Assembly: GCF_000717645.1 (NCBI RefSeq)
Contig: NZ_JNZZ01000047.1
Span: 1-23,259 of the forward strand
From: Streptomyces californicus
GTDB lineage: Bacteria > Actinomycetota > Actinomycetes > Streptomycetales > Streptomycetaceae
Reading direction: 5' to 3'
DNA: 23,259 bases
Below, piece by piece: positions 23,200 to 23,259 of this stretch. Position 1 is the stretch's first letter, and the number at the start of each line of letters is the position of its first letter. Under the pieces are notes generated by a model, which saw only the letters and a list, made by a program, of their open reading frames with translations, ran no database searches and was not told where the DNA came from. The position numbers and the translations under genes are program-made.

Positions 23200-23259
23200 C
23201 GCAAGACAGCAAGACAAAGAAACACGAAGGGAAGCGCCCGGAGGGCCCCGGTGATACGG
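23200..23259 (+). ncRNA. 5' leader of a 16S rRNA operon transcript (partial)
   Basis: The sequence after the last promoter, including GAAGGGAAGCGCCCGGAGG, resembles the conserved leader that precedes 16S rRNA in Streptomyces rrn operons. The window ends before the antitermination/processing elements and the 16S gene, which should begin a few hundred bases to the right. Recognition is by remembered leader sequence, not by an alignment. Confidence 0.7.

Overview
The composition (very GC-rich, strong third-position G/C bias, GTG and TTG starts, GA-rich ribosome binding sites) and the gene set point to a Streptomyces or close relative. The diagnostic items are a conservon (CvnA-B-C-D), a crr-ptsI pair with products of exactly 149 and 556 aa, an acetoacetyl-CoA synthetase whose catalytic lysine falls at residue 617, and an rRNA-operon promoter region at the right edge. 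The window reads as chromosomal core or near-core DNA. I found no insertion sequence, prophage, tRNA or CRISPR array.

Layout. (1) 50-4831 (+): a 1593-aa SMC/MukB-like coiled-coil ATPase with an unusual Walker B motif. It is probably the last gene of an operon whose other members lie left of the window. (2) 5052-5522 (-): a small two-helix membrane protein, divergent from the next block across a 505-bp, relatively AT-rich spacer. (3) 6028-10682 (+): a tightly overlapping conservon of sensor-kinase-like CvnA, Roadblock CvnB, DUF742 CvnC and Ras-like GTPase CvnD, closed by a strong hairpin. (4) 10878-12591 (-): a thiolase-fold protein and its DUF35 Zn-ribbon/OB partner, with a perfect 17-bp operator-like palindrome just upstream. 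(5) 12676-13038 (-): a DUF962/Mpo1-like membrane protein. (6) 13164-13973 (-): a secreted VanX-type D,D-dipeptidase, divergent from (7) 14149-14715 (+), a Zn-ribbon Nudix hydrolase that looks leaderless. (8) 14884-17256 (-): a GH31 alpha-glycosidase, divergent from (9) 17473-19452 (+), acetoacetyl-CoA synthetase. (10) 19516-20463 (+): a conserved-looking protein I do not recognise. (11) 20577-22773 (-): crr-ptsI, the general sugar-PTS components. (12) About 22920-23259 (+): four tandem promoter-like elements and the first part of an rRNA operon leader.

Functionally the right half is central carbon metabolism (PTS, glycosidase, acetoacetate activation) beside an rRNA operon. The middle is a G-protein-like signalling conservon plus acyl-CoA or lipid chemistry genes. 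The left edge is a large SMC-like machine that could belong to a chromosome-maintenance or Wadjet-like plasmid-defence operon. That part is the most open to new biology, but its partner genes are outside the window.
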